Below, piece by piece: positions 6,574-8,035 of a stretch of 8,035 nt of DNA. The DNA is taken from contig CAPQQE010000031.1 in NCBI GenBank assembly GCA_948687865.1, positions 4,289 to 12,323 on the forward strand, in the 5' to 3' direction. The first letter of the stretch is position 1. The number at the start of each line of letters is the position of its first letter. Position numbers and translations under genes: made by a program. Origin of the DNA: an uncultured Bacilli bacterium (GTDB taxonomy: Bacteria; Bacillota_I; Bacilli_A; RF39; UBA660). The notes below the pieces were generated by a model. The model did not search any database. It was not told the origin of the DNA and saw only the letters and a program-made list of their open reading frames with translations.

Positions 6574-7221
6574 ATGCAGGTAAATAATAAGTTATATAAA
6601 AAACAAGGAATACATTTAATAAGTGCAATATTTACAGTGGATAAAGGAAACACTAAAGTTCTTCTTATAAAAAGAAGTAATGAACCATATAAAGACATGT
6701 GGGCATTGCCTGGAGGGGCACTTTACAATAATGAAGATTTAGAGATTGGGTTAAATAGAGAATTAAAAGAAAAAACAGGTATAGAAAATGTAAATCTTTC
6801 CTTGTTTAATGTGTATGGAAAGTTAGATAGATCACCAGTATTTAGAATGGTTGCGATAGGTTATATAGGTGTTATTGATTCTAATAGAATAAATCTTATT
6901 AGAGAAACACTTAAAACATCAAATGCGGATTGGTTTAATATACAAGAAATTCCGAATCTTGCATATGATCATAATGAAATATTAAATGACGCTAAAGAAA
7001 CACTGAAGAGAAAGATATTTGAAACAGATATACTTAAAAATTTATTTAATAAAGAATTTACTTTACCAGAACTACAAAAAGTATATGAAACTATTTTAGA
7101 TAAAAAATTTGATAGAAGAAATTTTAGAAAAAAATTAATAAATGATGGAGTAATTATTGATACAAATAAAGTTATTAATTTCGAGGGTAAAAAACCTGCT
7201 AAATTATATAAATTTAGGTAA
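6574..7221 (+). CDS. nrtR: NrtR-type Nudix transcriptional regulator
   Basis: NrtR proteins are repressors with an N-terminal Nudix-like domain that binds ADP-ribose and a C-terminal winged helix-turn-helix; they mostly control NAD synthesis and salvage genes. Here residues 1 to about 145 are the Nudix domain, with the Nudix box at 48-70: Gly48, Glu54, Arg62-Glu63-Leu64, Glu66, Gly69. Position 67, normally Glu in the EE pair, is Lys, so hydrolysis is probably weak or lost, as in other NrtR sensors. Residues about 156-215 form the winged helix, with FTLPELQKVYETIL, the hallmark RRNFRKKL and a KKPAKLYKF end typical of the family. Length is 215 residues, near the family norm. ATG 6574 has GGTGGT four bases upstream. 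Its own promoter and the next gene both carry a GTGTA-N5-TACRC palindrome. Relatives regulating sugar use exist, so the ligand is not certain. Confidence 0.88.
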   Translation: MQVNNKLYKKQGIHLISAIFTVDKGNTKVLLIKRSNEPYKDMWALPGGALYNNEDLEIGLNRELKEKTGIENVNLSLFNVYGKLDRSPVFRMVAIGYIGVIDSNRINLIRETLKTSNADWFNIQEIPNLAYDHNEILNDAKETLKRKIFETDILKNLFNKEFTLPELQKVYETILDKKFDRRNFRKKLINDGVIIDTNKVINFEGKKPAKLYKFR

Positions 7222-7241
7222 AAATGCATTTATGCATTTTT
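7220..7241 (+). terminator. Intrinsic terminator at the end of nrtR
   Basis: AAAAATGCA (7220-7228) pairs perfectly with TGCATTTTT (7233-7241) around a TTTA loop, overlapping the TAA stop. The A run on one side and T run on the other would let it work in both directions. Confidence 0.6.
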
Positions 7242-7256
7242 ATAAATAAATTGTAT

Positions 7257-7271
7257 GTGTATAGTGTACGC
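7257..7271 (+). promoter_or_regulatory. Second copy of the NrtR-like operator
   Basis: GTGTA (7257-7261), five bases, TACGC (7267-7271) repeats the nrtR-promoter palindrome with one changed base in the arms; both copies are followed by ATA. It sits in a wider imperfect palindrome (7253-7275) and covers the only plausible -10 here (TATAGT, 7260-7265; the -35 is poor). The site lies 18 bases before ATG 7290. Confidence 0.55.
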
Positions 7272-7289
7272 ATATGTAAGGAGGATAAT

Positions 7290-7898
7290 ATGTATATAAA
7301 AGAAGAAGATGGAAAGGTAATAATTTATAAAGTTGTAATAAGTGATGAACTTAAAAAAATTAGAGATGAAATAATTGAAAAATTTAGTAAAATAACTGAA
7401 TATGAGGAAGAAAGAACATCTTGGAATGAATCAGAAACTAAAAAAGAAAAAATAGAAGTTATTAGTTATGATTATACAGGTAAGGTTAAAGAATATAGAG
7501 ATTTTTATTCATGTGATGAAAGGATATATTTAGTTAAATTTAGAAAGTATAAATATCCAGATATAGTTGTTTATATAAATGAGTTTTTAGATGGCAATTT
7601 TAAGAATCTTTATAAACTAAGAGAATTAATGCAAGCTAAAAAGATTTATAAATTAAATGATAAAAATAGGGAATATACAAAGAGTTTACTACCATATAAA
7701 GAGTATATAAAAAAAATAATTTCATGCTTAAAATTAGAGATTATTGAAGAAAAATATATTAATTCAATTGAAGAATTAATAAACTTATTATCTAGTTTAG
7801 AAGATAAAAAATTAGATGAAATATCTAAGCTATTATCTAAAAGATTAAAAGAAGATTCTAAAAAATTAAATTATTTATGGAGGAAAAATAATGATTAA
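7290..7898 (+). CDS. Hypothetical protein in the nrtR-linked operon
   Basis: I do not recognise this 202-residue protein. It appears cytoplasmic: no signal peptide or membrane helix. Residues 1-60 are charged and helical; about 55-95 look beta-rich (IEVISYDYTGKVKEYRDFY, then ERIYLVKFRKYKYPDIVVYI); the rest is Lys/Leu-rich helix with coiled-coil-like spacing (SIEELINLLSSLEDKKLDEI). No catalytic motif stands out. ATG 7290 has a perfect AAGGAGG (7278-7284) five bases upstream. An in-frame ATG at 7224 lies inside the nrtR terminator, has no ribosome site, and is rejected. The 3' end overlaps the next gene by eight bases, so the two are translationally coupled, which suggests a shared task with the NadR-like ATPase. 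The operator upstream suggests NrtR control. Stop TAA. Confidence 0.82.
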   Translation: MYIKEEDGKVIIYKVVISDELKKIRDEIIEKFSKITEYEEERTSWNESETKKEKIEVISYDYTGKVKEYRDFYSCDERIYLVKFRKYKYPDIVVYINEFLDGNFKNLYKLRELMQAKKIYKLNDKNREYTKSLLPYKEYIKKIISCLKLEIIEEKYINSIEELINLLSSLEDKKLDEISKLLSKRLKEDSKKLNYLWRKNND

Positions 7899-8035
7899 AA
7901 AAATAGTATTAACAGGAGGAGCATGTGGAGGTAAGTCAGAATCTTTACCATTTATAAAGGAGTATTTTAGCAAACTTGGATATGATGTTTATATAGTAAA
8001 TGAAATGGCAACTATATTAATACTTGGAGGAATTA
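7891..8035 (+). CDS. NadR/Ttd14-like P-loop ATPase or kinase, 3' end outside window
   Basis: Only the first 48 codons are in the window. They read MIKKIVLTGG, then the P-loop GGACGGKS (residues 9-16), a helix, and GYDVYIVNEMATILILGG. This layout (KIVLTGG-x-C-x-GKS, then V-x-E-x-AT-x2-I) is that of the AAA_28 group, which includes the ribosylnicotinamide kinase domain of NadR and the eukaryotic Ttd14 protein. Firmicutes also have members of unknown role, some fused to a CYTH domain, so a nicotinamide riboside kinase function is possible but not shown. Ser17-type Thr after GKS is replaced (GKSES). ATG 7891 overlaps the previous gene's end by eight bases, with GGAGG at 7880-7884 as ribosome site. 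Linkage to an NrtR regulator fits a role in NAD or ADP-ribose metabolism. Confidence 0.8.
   Translation, partial: MIKKIVLTGGACGGKSESLPFIKEYFSKLGYDVYIVNEMATILILGGI

Noticed and set aside
6504..6698. Minus-strand open frame over the nrtR promoter
   Set aside because: It overlaps a full-consensus promoter and the certain nrtR start, and has no ribosome site or recognisable protein.
7221..7240. ATGCATTT direct repeat as a possible small repeat array
   Set aside because: The two copies are explained by the arms of the terminator palindrome. No further copies follow, so it is not a CRISPR or iteron array.
7224..7289. Upstream in-frame ATG at 7224 as start of the unknown gene
   Set aside because: It lies inside the nrtR terminator hairpin without a ribosome site, and the extra residues look unlike coding sequence. 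ATG 7290 has AAGGAGG at the right distance.

Overview
The window is very AT-rich DNA, and every gene it holds lies on the + strand. The low GC, strong AGGAGG/GGTGGT-type ribosome sites, TATAAT promoters and Firmicutes-type proteins (YlmH, a YkpA/YbiT-like ABC-F protein, NrtR) point to a low-GC Firmicute or a Mollicutes-like relative, possibly gut-associated. The genetic code looks standard: Trp is TGG. None of the eight complete genes ends in TGA, and four end in TAG.

Layout. 1-426: 3' part of an Fe/Mn superoxide dismutase. 427-484: weak terminator and an extended -10 promoter. 485-2222: likely two-gene operon of ylmH (S4 RNA-binding protein, possibly started at ATT) and a membrane-anchored GH5 endoglucanase. 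2223-2293: AT-only inverted repeat and a good promoter. 2294-4249: a 651-residue single-pass membrane protein with WG/propeller-like repeats. 4250-4379: terminator and promoter. 4380-6169: a shortened ABC-F ATPase followed by a 96-residue unknown protein. 6170-6527: terminator-like hairpin and a wrecked remnant of a DUF1016 (YhcG-type) nuclease gene. 6528-8035: a consensus promoter with an operator in its spacer, an NrtR-type Nudix regulator, a second copy of the operator, an unknown 202-residue protein, and the start of a NadR/Ttd14-like P-loop ATPase that overlaps it.

The most interesting parts are these. First, a candidate regulon: NrtR-like regulators normally sense ADP-ribose and control NAD metabolism, and the same palindrome (GTGTA-N5-TACRC) lies in the nrtR promoter and again in front of an unknown protein plus NadR-like kinase pair. 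Second, an ABC-F protein that has lost about 30 residues of its interdomain linker, the part that normally reaches the ribosomal P site. Its two composite ATP sites are also asymmetric, one intact and one altered in all three elements. Third, a gene whose best-placed start codon is ATT. I see no tRNA, rRNA, CRISPR array, insertion sequence or integration site.
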